From an uncultured Bacteroidota bacterium (lineage in GTDB: Bacteria > Bacteroidota > Bacteroidia > Flavobacteriales_F > PHOS-HE28): DNA of 45,558 bases. The notes below the pieces were generated by a model. That model saw only the letters and a list, made by a program, of their open reading frames with translations. It did no database searches and was not told where the DNA came from. How positions within the stretch are numbered: the stretch's first letter is position 1; each line of letters begins with the position of its first letter. Both the position numbers and the translations under genes were made by a program. Below are positions 45,306 through 45,558 of this stretch, piece by piece. The DNA is taken from assembly GCA_902825795.1 (NCBI GenBank), contig CADECG010000008.1:1-45558 (forward strand), given 5' to 3'.

Positions 45306-45558
45306 ATGCTGGAGACTCATTATGGGCGGCCCACAAGCTGGGCCGCCCTATTTTTTTTCCTGCTGACCATTATCGGTGGATGCAGGAAACCGGAAGATGA
45401 ACTGGGATTGGACCTGCTTCCGGCCGACCATCTATTGGGGCTTTTCGAAACGGACACGACTACACTTCTGGCATACACCGTGTTGGATGAACCGGTGCGC
45501 ACCAGCCAGCTGACGCGCAATGTGCTGGGCTCATATGTGGACCGTCAGTTCGGTATGC
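45306..45558 (+). CDS. DUF4270-type lipoprotein, 3' partial
   Basis: The frame is MLETHYGRPTSWAALFFFLL then TIIGGC, a lipoprotein signal peptide, followed by RKPEDELGLDLLPADHLLGLFETDTTTLLAYTV and EPVRTSQLTRNVLGSYVDRQFG, matching the start of DUF4270 proteins (G.dllp....l.....Dt..l...t........s.l.....Gs..D..FG). It runs off the window. It begins 10 bases after the starch-synthase stop, as usual in Bacteroidota. A strong terminator is embedded in its codons 7-18. Confidence 0.78.
   Translation, partial: MLETHYGRPTSWAALFFFLLTIIGGCRKPEDELGLDLLPADHLLGLFETDTTTLLAYTVLDEPVRTSQLTRNVLGSYVDRQFGM
45324..45358 (+). terminator. Strong terminator inside the DUF4270 5' coding region
   Basis: GGGCGGCCCA (45324-45333) pairs perfectly with TGGGCCGCCC (45339-45348), a 10-bp GC-rich stem with a 5-nt loop CAAGC, then TA and eight T. 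By structure it is the strongest terminator in the window. It serves the starch-synthase gene but lies within the DUF4270 signal-peptide codons. Confidence 0.85.

Noticed and set aside
1-45558. CRISPR array, tRNA, rRNA or insertion-sequence transposase
   Set aside because: No regularly spaced 25-40 bp repeats, no tRNA-like T-loop consensus, no rRNA motifs and no DDE-type transposase protein were seen on either strand.

Overview
The window looks like a GC-rich Bacteroidota chromosome, most likely Flavobacteriales. The signs are two proteins with C-terminal type IX secretion (T9SS type A) sorting domains, a ctaB / two subunit III / subunit IV / SCO / DUF420 cytochrome oxidase tail, the panC-panD-flippase-radA block divergent from a short glycogen/starch synthase followed by a DUF4270-type lipoprotein, promoters resembling the TAnnTTTG -7 box, and few Shine-Dalgarno sequences. 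No rRNA, tRNA, CRISPR array or transposase was seen.

Region 1 (1-8.3 kb) has a DUF2071 protein cut by the window edge, an NTF2-like lipoprotein, a GNAT-like protein coupled to a YdjM-type membrane protein, a DUF1761 protein, a LysE-type exporter, a RelE-type toxin-antitoxin pair, a lipoprotein and a full-length aldehyde dehydrogenase. Region 2 (8.3-25 kb) is accessory-like: a structured repeat, a two-gene operon (AlbA_2/HATPase protein plus an unknown partner) with four AGTTACAT repeats upstream, a truncated DUF2200 copy, a Crp-like regulator followed by an FNR-type palindrome, many small VOC, SRPBCC, RibD/DHFR-like and NTF2-like genes with HxlR and ArsR regulators, a hicBA pair between 12-bp direct repeats, and the ALDH-like partner of the aldehyde dehydrogenase about 12.5 kb from it. 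A di-haem cytochrome c peroxidase lies near the right end.

Region 3 (25-37.5 kb) has a small T9SS protein, an unknown membrane protein, a DUF5679 zinc ribbon, the cytochrome oxidase operon on the minus strand (ctaB, subunit III with an apparent 5' frameshift, subunit III, subunit IV, SCO, DUF420, small membrane protein; coxA and coxB are not here), a conserved periplasmic protein and a 1244-residue T9SS protein with a possibly inactive gingipain-like fold. Region 4 (37.5-45.6 kb) is conserved housekeeping: a 47-residue small protein, an MBOAT/SGNH acylation pair, and the minus-strand operon panC-panD-flippase-rfaE2-radA divergent from the starch synthase. A strong terminator lies inside the first codons of the final DUF4270 gene.

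The best candidates for something new are the AlbA_2/HATPase two-gene module with its repeat array, the symmetric HxlR operator/promoter dyad, and the dispersed repeats that supply start codons to unrelated genes.
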